Of a stretch of DNA of 48,861 bases, positions 10,727 through 17,866 are shown piece by piece. The notes below the pieces were generated by a model, which searched no databases, was not told the origin of the DNA, and saw nothing but the letters and a program-made list of their open reading frames with translations. Made by a program: the position numbers and the translations under genes. This DNA comes from an uncultured Clostridia bacterium (lineage in GTDB: Bacteria > Bacillota > Clostridia > Christensenellales > Borkfalkiaceae), in NCBI GenBank assembly GCA_944375795.1, contig CALWAU010000040.1:1-48861 (forward strand), written 5' to 3'. The stretch's first letter is position 1. Each line of letters opens with the position of its first letter.

Positions 10727-11806
10727 ATGCGCGCTTCGGATACGTTGTTCGGGCGGGAGGTGCATGAGGGGAGCGCCGAGGAGCTGCCTTCCCTGCTCAA
10801 AGCCCGTTTCCCGATGGGATATTATCTGATACTCACCGATGAAGAGAGCGCGCCCGCGCTGGGAAAGGTCCTGAAAAGGCTGCTCAAAAAGATATTCGTC
10901 GTCCTGCGGGAGGAGGACGTTCTGCCCCTGTTCTCCGCGCCGGACGCGGTCACCTGCGTCGTCGGCGCGGGCAAAGCGATCGCCGCCGCGCGGTATTTTG
11001 CCTGCGTGCGTTCGCTGCCGCTTGTCGCGGTGTGTTTTTCCTGTCGGCCGCAGGGGCTGGGCGGGCGGACCGCCTCGGTGAACGTGTGCGGGGAAAATGT
11101 CTCTTATCCCGTGCCGCCGCCCGATTTGATTTTCGCGGCGGATTTGCAGAAGGGGGAGAGGGAGGAGGCAGAAGCGTTCCTCTCCGCCTGTGCGCTTTCG
11201 GCACTTTCCTTCGACCTGTGTCTCAGGCTGGGCCTGCCCGACGGGAAGGAGGCGGGAAAGCCGCTGTTTTCCCTCCTGGACGCCGCGAGCCGGGAAATAT
11301 CGGACCCGCCGGGGCGGGGGAGCGCGGAGCTTTTTCGGGCGGTTCTCGCCTGCGAATATTGTTTTTCCGGGGGATTTCCGGAAGGGGAGATTTTTGTCTT
11401 CGTCCGCCTGTCGGAGAAATTTGCGGGCCTTTCGCGGCCGCGGGCGCTGCGCGCATGTACCGCCGCGCTGTCCGGTCTGTACGCCCTCTTTTTCGACGGC
11501 GGCTTCTATCGGGGCGGAATGGTGGACTATAACGCCCGCCGCGAGGAGGCAAAGCGCCTTTTCCCCGGCGCAGCGGGGACGGAAAGAACGGCGTTCCCCA
11601 CGGCGGAGCAGCTCGCTGCCCGCAAAACGGCGTTCGAGCGGGAAAAAGGGGAAGCGGCGGCCCGCCTTTCCGCCTTTCGTGCGGCGTTGCCCGCGCGGGA
11701 AGGACGGAACGCGGAGGAGACGCAAACGGCGCTTCTGCGATTGCTTCCCGAATTGTCGGGCGGCGGCGGAATCGCGGCACTGATGCGGGATTTCGGCCTT
11801 TTGTGA
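10727..11806 (+). CDS. Uncharacterised protein, weak dehydroquinate-synthase/Fe-ADH-like N-terminal half
   Basis: I do not recognise this 359-residue protein with confidence. Its N-terminal half alternates predicted strands and helices (YYLILTDEES, KKIFVVLREEDV, AVTCVVGAGKAIAAARYFA, LPLVAVCFSC). That order resembles the NAD-binding domain of glycerol-1-phosphate dehydrogenases and iron alcohol dehydrogenases, where GGG-x-x-x-D-x-x-K is expected; here only VVGAGKAIAAA remains. The usual metal-binding His residues are not evident in the C-terminal half. It has a good ribosome site (GGAGG before the ATG) and sits between hisC and a HAD phosphatase gene with short gaps, so it is very likely expressed. 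Confidence 0.7.
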   Translation: MRASDTLFGREVHEGSAEELPSLLKARFPMGYYLILTDEESAPALGKVLKRLLKKIFVVLREEDVLPLFSAPDAVTCVVGAGKAIAAARYFACVRSLPLVAVCFSCRPQGLGGRTASVNVCGENVSYPVPPPDLIFAADLQKGEREEAEAFLSACALSALSFDLCLRLGLPDGKEAGKPLFSLLDAASREISDPPGRGSAELFRAVLACEYCFSGGFPEGEIFVFVRLSEKFAGLSRPRALRACTAALSGLYALFFDGGFYRGGMVDYNARREEAKRLFPGAAGTERTAFPTAEQLAARKTAFEREKGEAAARLSAFRAALPAREGRNAEETQTALLRLLPELSGGGGIAALMRDFGLL

Positions 11807-11846
11807 GAGGGAAAAGATGAAAGAGACGAAAGGAAGGTAAAAGCGA

Positions 11847-12638
11847 ATGACGGCTTCCGAGCTTTTGGAAAAGACCAAGGTGTTCTTGCTCGACATGGAC
11901 GGGACTTTGTATGTGGACGACGCGCCCATCGGGCGGATGAAGGAGACGCTCGCCGCTCTCCGACGGGCGGGCAAAAAGTTGGTGTACTGTACCAACAATT
12001 CCTCGAAAACGCCCGAAGAATACGTGCGCAAGCTGGAAAAAATCGGGCTTTGGGGGGACGGGGACATGGTGTATACCTCCGCGATCGCCGCGGCGGAATA
12101 TCTCAAAAGGCACCACGCCGGCAAATCGGCTTATATCCTCGCCACGGACGAGGTGCGGGCGGATTTCGCGGCGCGGGGGATCCCCCTCGACGAAGAAAAT
12201 CCCGACGTCTGCCTCCTCGCCTACGATACGACGCTCACCTTCCCGAAAATGAAGAAGTTCAACGAATTTCTCGCGGCGGGGAAGTTTTACGCGGCGACGC
12301 ATCCCGATGCGGTGTGCCCCGCCCTGCCCGTGTCGGCGCCCGATGTGGGTTCGTTCATCGAGCTGTTCCGCGTCTCGTCGGGCAGGGTGCCCGACGTCAT
12401 CTGCGGAAAGCCGTACTCCGTGATGGTGGAGGCGCTCGGCGGCCTCCTCGGCGTGGGGAAGGAGGAGATCGCGATGGTGGGGGACAGGCTGCACACGGAT
12501 ATCCGTTTCGCCAATCTGAACGGATTCTGCGGCGTTCTGGTGCTTTCGGGAGAGACGACCGCGGAAGCGGCGGCCTCCTCCGCCGACCGTCCTGATCTGA
12601 TTTTGCAGTCGCTCAACGATCTGGCGTCCCTGCTCTGA
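11847..12638 (+). CDS. HAD-IIA family phosphatase (NagD/phosphoglycolate phosphatase-like)
   Basis: The 263-residue protein carries the HAD motifs in order. Motif I is LLDMDGT (nucleophile D16, acid D18), motif II is CTNNSSK (48-54), the motif III lysine lies in GKPYS, and motif IV is MVGDRLHTDI. The C2-type cap between motifs II and III defines class IIA, which includes NagD nucleotide phosphatases and 4-nitrophenyl/phosphoglycolate phosphatases. It may clear small phosphorylated metabolites. It follows the uncharacterised 359-residue protein by 40 nt with AAGGAAGG upstream, and precedes the regulatory operon by 83 nt. Confidence 0.88.
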   Translation: MTASELLEKTKVFLLDMDGTLYVDDAPIGRMKETLAALRRAGKKLVYCTNNSSKTPEEYVRKLEKIGLWGDGDMVYTSAIAAAEYLKRHHAGKSAYILATDEVRADFAARGIPLDEENPDVCLLAYDTTLTFPKMKKFNEFLAAGKFYAATHPDAVCPALPVSAPDVGSFIELFRVSSGRVPDVICGKPYSVMVEALGGLLGVGKEEIAMVGDRLHTDIRFANLNGFCGVLVLSGETTAEAAASSADRPDLILQSLNDLASLL

Positions 12639-12721
12639 GGGGGAAATTTTGCGAAAACTGTTTGAAGGGCCGCGTTTTTGCGGTACATATAAATAGAAGG
12701 AAACAACGGGAGGGACCTTGC

Positions 12722-13030
12722 ATGAAGGAAGTAAACGTGAAGGGCTTTTCGGACGGAAAGCTTTCGATAGAGCTTTCGGGGGAGATCGATTCGGGCAGCG
12801 CGGACGAGTTTTATGCCGTGACGATGGCGGCATATAAGTCCTCGCCCGGAGACATCGTTTTCGATTGCGAACGGTTGGATTTTATCGACAGCACTACCCT
12901 GGGTACGTTTGTAAAGATACTGAAAAATATAAAGACGGACGGGTACGGACTGCGGCTGGAAAAATTGCAGCCCCGCCTGAGAAAGCTGTTTTTGATTTGT
13001 TCGCTCAATTCGATTATGGAGATTGCATGA
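12722..13030 (+). CDS. STAS-domain anti-anti-sigma factor (SpoIIAA/RsbV-like)
   Basis: The 102-residue protein is one STAS domain: a beta-rich start (KLSIELSGEIDSGSADEF), then IVFDCERLDFIDSTTLGTF. The segment IDSTT (55-59) matches the D-S-S/T site that the partner kinase phosphorylates in SpoIIAA and RsbV, with S57 or T58 the likely acceptor. Unphosphorylated, such proteins bind the GHKL anti-sigma factor and free the sigma factor. The start is ATG 12722 because GGGAGGG sits 7 nt before it; a longer in-frame start at 12662 has no comparable site. The stop overlaps the next start (ATGA). Confidence 0.88.
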   Translation: MKEVNVKGFSDGKLSIELSGEIDSGSADEFYAVTMAAYKSSPGDIVFDCERLDFIDSTTLGTFVKILKNIKTDGYGLRLEKLQPRLRKLFLICSLNSIMEIA

Positions 13031-13389
13031 GAATGGAAAAAATTTCGCTTTCTTTGCCCTTATCCAACGAATATCTCACGTCGGTGCGCCTGCTGACGGG
13101 CGGCATCTGCGCGCTTGCGGGCTTTGACGTGGACGCCGCCGAGGACTTTAAGGTGTGCGTCACCGAAAGCCTGCTCATTCTCAAACGCAGCGGTTTCCGC
13201 TCCGCCGTCATCGAATTCGGGCCGGGGGAAGCCTTGGTCTGTTCCGTCTCCGGCACGGGAGAGCGGGGGGAGGCGGAGGACGGCCCCGACGCGGAAATTT
13301 CCTATGCCCTTCTCAACGCCCTCCTCGGCAACGCGGAGTTTGTGAGGGATGAGGACGGCGCCGTGCGCAGGATATCGTTTGCGGCATGA
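13027..13389 (+). CDS. Degenerate GHKL/RsbW-like protein
   Basis: The 120-residue protein has the N-terminal half of an RsbW/SpoIIAB-type module. VRLLTGGICALAGFDVDAAE is followed by EDFKVCVTESLLILKRSGF, where family members read E-D-x-K-x-A-V-x-E-A-x-x-N-A-V. The N-box asparagine is replaced and no G1 or G2 ATP boxes follow, so ATP binding looks lost. The start overlaps the STAS stop (ATGA at 13027) and its own stop overlaps ATG 13386. This is the place that spoIIAB holds in the spoIIA operon. It may bind the sigma factor or the STAS protein without kinase activity. A second ATG at 13033 is possible. Confidence 0.75.
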   Translation: MRMEKISLSLPLSNEYLTSVRLLTGGICALAGFDVDAAEDFKVCVTESLLILKRSGFRSAVIEFGPGEALVCSVSGTGERGEAEDGPDAEISYALLNALLGNAEFVRDEDGAVRRISFAA

Positions 13390-13421
13390 ATTTGCCCGCA
13401 GCGGAAAAAGGGGAGCCCAGA

Positions 13422-14156
13422 ATGGCAGAAGAAACGGTAAACGAATTGTTCCGGCAGTACAGGGAGACGGGCGATAAGGCAATCCGCAACCGCATCGCGG
13501 AAAAATACCTGTACATAGCCGATATCCTCGCCAAAAAATTTGTCGGGCGCGGGGTGGAGTACGACGACTTGAAACAGGTTGCGTCGCTGGCGCTGCTGAA
13601 GGGCATCGATCGGTTCGATCCCTCCCTCGGCATGCAGTTTACCACCTTTATCACGCCGACGATCACGGGGGAGATAAAAAATTATTTCCGCGATAAATCC
13701 CGCCTCGTCAAGCTGCCGCGGCGGCTGAGCGAGATCAGCGCAAACGTGCGCGCCTTTTCGGCGGAATACGAAGGCAAAAACGGCGTCAAGCCGAGTATCC
13801 GGGAAATTGCCGACAGCCTCGGCATCTCCGAGGAAGAGGCAGTGCGCGCGCTGGAAGTGGGCGGCACCGTTTCCCTCGACGGCGCGGCGAGTTCCGGCGA
13901 CGACGAGGAGAGGTCGCTGTATTCTCTCCTTCCCGACAACGACGACAGGTACGAGCAGTTGGAGGTAAAGGACGCCCTCCGTTCGGCGATGAAAAATTTA
14001 TCCGATACGGAAAAGGCGCTGATCAAATATCGGTATATGGAGGAGCTTTCGCAGAGCGAGACGGCGAAACGGCTGGGCGTCTCGCAGATGTTCGTTTCGA
14101 GAATGGAGCGGAAGCTGCTTTCCAAGCTCCGCGAAAATCTGAAAGATTCGGTGTAA
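13422..14156 (+). CDS. RNA polymerase sigma factor, SigB/SigF/SigG type
   Basis: The 244-residue sigma-70 protein lacks region 1. Region 2 spans NRIAEKYLYIADILAKKF, VEYDDLKQVASLALLKGI and FTTFITPTITGEIKNYFRD. Region 3 starts at KLPRRLSEI and region 4 ends with an HTH (SQSETAKRLGVSQMFVSRME). TFITPTITGEIKNYFRD is characteristic of the SigB/F/G group, which partner-switching anti-sigma factors control. ATG 13422 has GGGGAG 6 nt upstream and is preferred; an in-frame ATG at 13386 overlaps the previous stop. The flanking genes indicate control by phosphorylation-dependent partner switching. Confidence 0.92.
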   Translation: MAEETVNELFRQYRETGDKAIRNRIAEKYLYIADILAKKFVGRGVEYDDLKQVASLALLKGIDRFDPSLGMQFTTFITPTITGEIKNYFRDKSRLVKLPRRLSEISANVRAFSAEYEGKNGVKPSIREIADSLGISEEEAVRALEVGGTVSLDGAASSGDDEERSLYSLLPDNDDRYEQLEVKDALRSAMKNLSDTEKALIKYRYMEELSQSETAKRLGVSQMFVSRMERKLLSKLRENLKDSV

Positions 14157-14188
14157 AATCGGGGCGGGCCGCGGTCGGAGGTTTCGGA

Positions 14189-14584
14189 ATGTTTTTTGAA
14201 GTAAAAAATTTTCAGGCGCTCCGAAAGGCGATGGAACAGCTTTCCGAGTATCTCGAGGAAAGCGACGTGCCCGAGGAGGACGTATTCGACAGCAAGCTGG
14301 TGGTCAGCGAGCTGGTGGGAAACGTCCTGCGGCATTCGGACGGCGTCGCCTCGCTGGAGGGGGAAATCCGCGGGAATTTCATCGAGCTGAAAGTGCATTC
14401 CTCCGTGCGCTTTTGTCCTCCCGAGGAAAGCTGCTGTCCCGATGTTATGTCGGAGGGCGGGCGGGGGCTGTTCATCGTGGACAGCGTTTGCACCGAGCGG
14501 ACCTTCACCGAGGACGGCAGCATACGGGTGCTCATCAAAATTTCCGGCAGAGCAGCTCTTCCGGACGACGAAGAAGATAATTAA
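14189..14584 (+). CDS. GHKL ATPase, RsbW/SpoIIAB-like serine kinase or anti-sigma factor
   Basis: The 131-residue protein contains an N-box (SELVGNVLRHS, with N45) and a G2 box (EGGRGLFIVDSV, 89-100), the ATP-lid motifs of RsbW-type kinases. The G1 position (about 69-77, VHSSVRFCP) lacks the usual D-x-G-x-G, a partial loss also known in some RsbW-like proteins. The start has GGAGG 8 nt upstream, 32 nt after the sigma gene. Placement after the sigma factor differs from spoIIA and sigB order. Together with the degenerate GHKL protein before the sigma gene, it suggests divided kinase and binding roles. A strong terminator follows at once. Confidence 0.85.
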   Translation: MFFEVKNFQALRKAMEQLSEYLEESDVPEEDVFDSKLVVSELVGNVLRHSDGVASLEGEIRGNFIELKVHSSVRFCPPEESCCPDVMSEGGRGLFIVDSVCTERTFTEDGSIRVLIKISGRAALPDDEEDN

Positions 14585-14589
14585 AAAAA

Positions 14590-14615
14590 CGGCGGACGGC
14601 ATTGCCGTCCGTTTT
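14590..14615 (+). terminator. Terminator of the sigma-factor operon
   Basis: An 8-bp stem (14593-14600 with 14604-14611, loop ATT) is followed by TTTT, six bases past the GHKL gene stop. Confidence 0.8.
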
Positions 14616-14647
14616 GCGCATTCCGCGGTTTTTCGGCGGGCAGGGTA

Positions 14648-14676
14648 TTGACAAGCGCGGAGAAAGATGGTAGAAT
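14648..14676 (+). promoter_or_regulatory. SigA promoter of the AAA/ABC-like ATPase gene
   Basis: TTGACA (14648-14653), a 17-bp spacer and TAGAAT (14671-14676) lie about 55 bp before the gene. A short GGAGA/TCTCC inverted repeat follows in the leader. Confidence 0.8.
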
Positions 14677-14732
14677 AAAAAAGGAGAGAAGGTTCTCCGG
14701 CTGCACGATTATCGGATACGGAAGGAGAAAAG

Positions 14733-15491
14733 ATGTTTCTCGATTATGCGGAGATCCCCGATGGGGAGGAATATCCCTTTTGCTGTCTGAAAAGGGTGGG
14801 GCGGTTGGACTTTGGCAGCCGCGTCACCGTTTTTTGCGGGGGAAACGGGGAAGGAAAGACTACTTTGACGGGCTTGCTTTCCCAGAAGTGCGACTGTCAT
14901 TCGGTGGGGCAGGGAAGGGCCCGGTTTCCGCAGAGCGTTTTGCGGCGGGTGAAGGTGGGGCGGACGGAACACGCCGTTCATCGCTTTCGCTTTTCCGCCG
15001 AGGAATTTTTAGAGTATATTCTCGGATTGAAGGGAATGGAGACGGAAGCGAAAGAGGCGCTCGAAGAAATCGAGCGGGAGGGACGGTTTAAGGGCGCGGC
15101 AAGGGGATTTGCCGCGATGCCGCACGCCCGGACGCTGTACGAAATAAAAAGTATGTACGGAAGGGAGCTGACTGCCTGTTCGCACGGGGAGGGCTTTCTC
15201 GAGTTTTTTCAAAGCCGGGTGCGCCCGGGCGGGCTGTATTTCCTCGACGAGCCGGAAAGCGCGCTTTCCTATGAGAATCAGTACAGGCTGGCCTATCTGA
15301 TCCATTGCGGGGCGAAAGAGGGAAGCCAATTTTTTATCGCCACCCATTCCCCCGTCCTGCCGCTTATTCCGGAGGCGGAAATTTTTCTGCTGCGGGAGGG
15401 AGGCGCGGAAAAGACGACATACGACGATTTGGAAGATATCCGCTTTCTGCGCATGTTTCTCGCGCGGAAAGGGGAAAAGATGTTCGATTGA
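14733..15491 (+). CDS. SMC/ABC-like P-loop ATPase (COG3910-like)
   Basis: The 252-residue soluble ATPase has a P-loop GGNGEGKTT (36-44), a signature-like segment SHGEGFLEFF (150-159), Walker B LYFLDEPESALS (168-179) and a switch histidine in IATHSPVL (H205). This order is that of the ABC/SMC head family without a membrane partner, as in predicted ATPases of the YbbK/COG3910 kind. Its role is unknown. The gene is monocistronic: it has its own SigA promoter, GGAAGGAG before the ATG, and a repeat-filled gap after it. Confidence 0.85.
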   Translation: MFLDYAEIPDGEEYPFCCLKRVGRLDFGSRVTVFCGGNGEGKTTLTGLLSQKCDCHSVGQGRARFPQSVLRRVKVGRTEHAVHRFRFSAEEFLEYILGLKGMETEAKEALEEIEREGRFKGAARGFAAMPHARTLYEIKSMYGRELTACSHGEGFLEFFQSRVRPGGLYFLDEPESALSYENQYRLAYLIHCGAKEGSQFFIATHSPVLPLIPEAEIFLLREGGAEKTTYDDLEDIRFLRMFLARKGEKMFD

Positions 15492-15527
15492 TTTTCCGCT
15501 CTGCGGGCGGGTGCCCGTATGATCGTA

Positions 15528-15700
15528 AAGCGGTGAGGGCGCAAACCGTCGGGTTGCTTTTTTTGGGGGTTCTTTTGCAGGCTCCGCCCTGCGCCCGTAA
15601 GGGGCATTGCCCCTTGACCCTTTTTCGGATTCCTCGTCTCGGTCAAGGCTCTTTTGTGTAAAGGGAGCTGGCGGCGAAGCCGCCTGAGGGATTGTCTTGC
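15528..15700. repeat. Second composite palindromic repeat region (modules I, II, III)
   Basis: The 15492-15841 gap has no gene. It holds a degenerate module I (15528-15562), module II (about 15577-15628: GGCTCCGCCCTG, GGGGCATTGCCCC, TTGACCCTTTTTC) and module III (15642-15695, CTTTTGTGTAAAGGGAGCTG to CTGAGGGATTG). The module order differs from that at 311-600. It separates two convergent transcription units. Confidence 0.75.
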
Positions 15701-15799
15701 GGGCAAATGCCCGCATCGGTTGCCCGCGCGATAGGGCAAAAGGCGCGGCCCCTCGGAGTTTTCGGTATTTTCGGGCTTCGCAATTATTTGTTATATAAA

Positions 15800-15827
15800 G
15801 AAAAGCCGACCTTGAGGTCGGCTTTTC
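15800..15827. terminator. Bidirectional terminator between convergent genes
   Basis: A perfect 12-bp stem (15800-15811 with 15816-15827, loop TTGA) carries A and T runs at its base, and so works for either strand. It lies 14 bp past the stop of the leftward 553-residue membrane protein gene. Confidence 0.85.
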
Positions 15828-15841
15828 GTATTTGCAGGAGA

Positions 15842-17503
15842 TTATTTTCTGACGGCAAACTGGTACATCTTCGCAAGCAGAGAATCGGGGATGCGATCCC
15901 TGTACTGTCCGAGATAGATGAACACTTTGCGGAAGAATTCCGTGTTGTCTCCACCGACCTGATAGTCGGGAAGGTTCTTCGTGTCTCCCTTGTATTTGAG
16001 AATGAAGATTTCGGTGAATTGCTCTCTCTCTGCGGTGTTCAGCGAGGCAATGAACGGATCAAAGCTGCGGCTGTTGTAGAAGTCGTAGTCCGCCGTCGCC
16101 GCGGGCCCTGCGGGCTGCTGCGCTTCCGGCTGAGGGCCGAAATTGTAATTGTAAACGGCCTGCTGAGAGACGGGCTGTGCTTCCATGGCCTCGGGGGCGT
16201 TCAAAGGCTCGGCTTCGGGAGCTTCCGCCTGCGCATAGGGGCCTTCATAGCGAACGGCTTCCGCATAGACGCCCGTTTCTTCGTCTTCTTCCGTTTCTTC
16301 CGTCTGGGCGGCCGTCTGCTCGGCAGCCTCTGCGGGAGCGGCAGTTTCGGTTACCGCTTCGGTCGTTTCGGAAGTTTCTTCCGCAACGGCGGCGGTTTCG
16401 GCAGCCGCTTTGGCCTTCTTCTTGGACTTCAGCACGGAAACCGCGATGATGCAGAGGATAACCTGTACGAGCGCGATGGCCGCGGCGATCCCGGCATACA
16501 GCTGAACGTCTTGCAGCAGATCTTCCGTGAAGGCGAAATAGATGAAGGCGACGGCGACGAGAAGGTGCACGATGTAACGGAAAATATCGAAACCGTAGCC
16601 CTTCCTGGTGGCCATTCTCATGCAAGACACGGCGGCGCCGAGCAGGGCGATGCCGAGTACCGCGATGATCACATAGCGATAGAACTCACCTTTGGTGAGG
16701 CTGGAAATGATGGAAGCATCCTGGAGCGCCAGCAGCTCGGTAATGGAATCTACCGCGCCGACGACGCCGTAGATGAGGGCGCCCGCAAAGACGGCGGTGA
16801 GCAGGAAGAGGATGAGCGTCATCCAGGTATATTTACCCGCCTTGATGAAGGACAGAACGAGGTAAATGAGGAAGCACACCCCCGCGAGCGCGAGCAGGAA
16901 GATATCCAGCGTCGTGTCGATGTTGGCGTAATAGAGGGAAACGGTCAGCACGCAGAGCGCGTAGGCGCCGTATACCCAGAAATTGACAAACGCGATTGCG
17001 CGGGCCATGGCGGGCGCGGCCTTGCCGGAGCAGAGACCAACGATCATCATGACGACGGTCACGACCATAGCCACGGGCATGATATAGAGGACGAGGCCCA
17101 TCACCTTGCCGACGGCGCCGGCGCCGGAAAGCACGGGAATGCCCAGGAATTTGAAGTTTTCAAATCCGGAGGTCACGGCGCCCGTGACGGTCTCCGCGGC
17201 GGTACCGTAGAACTCCTCCAGGCCGTTCGTCTTAAAGAGAGCGAGGAGGGCGTCGAGGAGAGTGGAGCCGCCGTAAACGGCATATCCCGCCGTCGTCGAA
17301 ATGACCATGTTGATCTTGACGAGGCAGAGACACACGATGGGCGCAATCGCCAGAATGAGGGCGAGAATGCGATAGCCGATGTTCTTTTTCTTCGCGGGCG
17401 CGGCTTTGGCCGCGGCGGGCTGAGAGTTGCCTTCGGCGAGCATTTCTTTCATGTCGTCGTTGGTGACGTTGAGCTCGGCATAGTTGGTACTTGTGTTGCT
17501 CAT
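15842..17503 (-). CDS. Uncharacterised multi-pass membrane protein with conserved C-terminal soluble domain
   Basis: I do not recognise this 553-residue protein. An Ala/Lys-rich N-terminal tail is followed by roughly eight hydrophobic segments between residues 44 and 370 (for example RILALILAIAPIVCLCLV and VQVILCIIAVSVL). A long Ala/Glu/Thr-rich linker (about 375-470) comes next. The last 80 residues form a compact domain with aromatic and charged residues (SFDPFIASLNTAEREQFTEI, then FFRKVFIYLGQYRDRIPDSL). The linker suggests a membrane anchor with a tethered cytosolic module. The gene has a consensus promoter, AGGAG before the ATG, and its own terminator. It may be lineage-specific. Confidence 0.8.
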   Translation of the reverse strand: MSNTSTNYAELNVTNDDMKEMLAEGNSQPAAAKAAPAKKKNIGYRILALILAIAPIVCLCLVKINMVISTTAGYAVYGGSTLLDALLALFKTNGLEEFYGTAAETVTGAVTSGFENFKFLGIPVLSGAGAVGKVMGLVLYIMPVAMVVTVVMMIVGLCSGKAAPAMARAIAFVNFWVYGAYALCVLTVSLYYANIDTTLDIFLLALAGVCFLIYLVLSFIKAGKYTWMTLILFLLTAVFAGALIYGVVGAVDSITELLALQDASIISSLTKGEFYRYVIIAVLGIALLGAAVSCMRMATRKGYGFDIFRYIVHLLVAVAFIYFAFTEDLLQDVQLYAGIAAAIALVQVILCIIAVSVLKSKKKAKAAAETAAVAEETSETTEAVTETAAPAEAAEQTAAQTEETEEDEETGVYAEAVRYEGPYAQAEAPEAEPLNAPEAMEAQPVSQQAVYNYNFGPQPEAQQPAGPAATADYDFYNSRSFDPFIASLNTAEREQFTEIFILKYKGDTKNLPDYQVGGDNTEFFRKVFIYLGQYRDRIPDSLLAKMYQFAVRK

Positions 17504-17595
17504 AGAATATCTCCTGGAAGTTTATTTTTCTTTTCGTCGAACAATTTCCCCGGCGCTTTTTCCAAAAACGGGAAACCGCAACTTTCGTTTACTTT

Positions 17596-17624
17596 ATTAT
17601 ATCACTTTCTTTTTCATATGTCAA
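17596..17624 (-). promoter_or_regulatory. Consensus SigA promoter of the 553-residue membrane protein gene
   Basis: TTGACA (17624-17619), 17 bp and TATAAT (17601-17596) match the consensus on the minus strand, about 93 bp upstream of the start. The -35 continues as TTGACATATG, as it also does at 28003-27994. Confidence 0.88.
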
Positions 17625-17716
17625 TACTAAAAAAATAAATTTTTGCATTTTTTTCTGCGGACTTGTCCTTTTTGTGGCCGAAAAGAAGAAAGGCGGACGC
17701 AAAAGGGGAAAATCCC

Positions 17717-17745
17717 TTGAAATTTTTCCGCGTTTGGGCTATAAT
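17717..17745 (+). promoter_or_regulatory. SigA promoter of the PucR-like regulator gene
   Basis: TTGAAA (17717-17722), a 17-bp spacer and TATAAT (17740-17745) predict a transcript start near 17752, leaving a leader of about 110 nt before the TTG start at 17863. Confidence 0.8.
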
Positions 17746-17800
17746 AAAAGGGAAAATCCGGAAACGGAGGAAATGTCTGCGGGGCGGCGGGAGGACGGAA

Positions 17801-17866
17801 ATGTCCGGGAACGCCCTTTCAAAGAGAGTTTCGGATGAGCTTTCACACAGGGAGGTCGCTGATTGA
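17801..17866 (+). CDS. Possible 21-residue leader peptide coupled to the PucR-like gene
   Basis: A 22-codon frame (MSGNALSKRV..., ending SHREVAD) begins at ATG 17801 with GGGAGG 6 nt upstream. Its TGA (17864-17866) overlaps the TTG start of the regulator (17863-17865). Such an overlap would allow translational coupling. The peptide resembles nothing I know, and chance cannot be excluded. Confidence 0.35.
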   Translation: MSGNALSKRVSDELSHREVAD

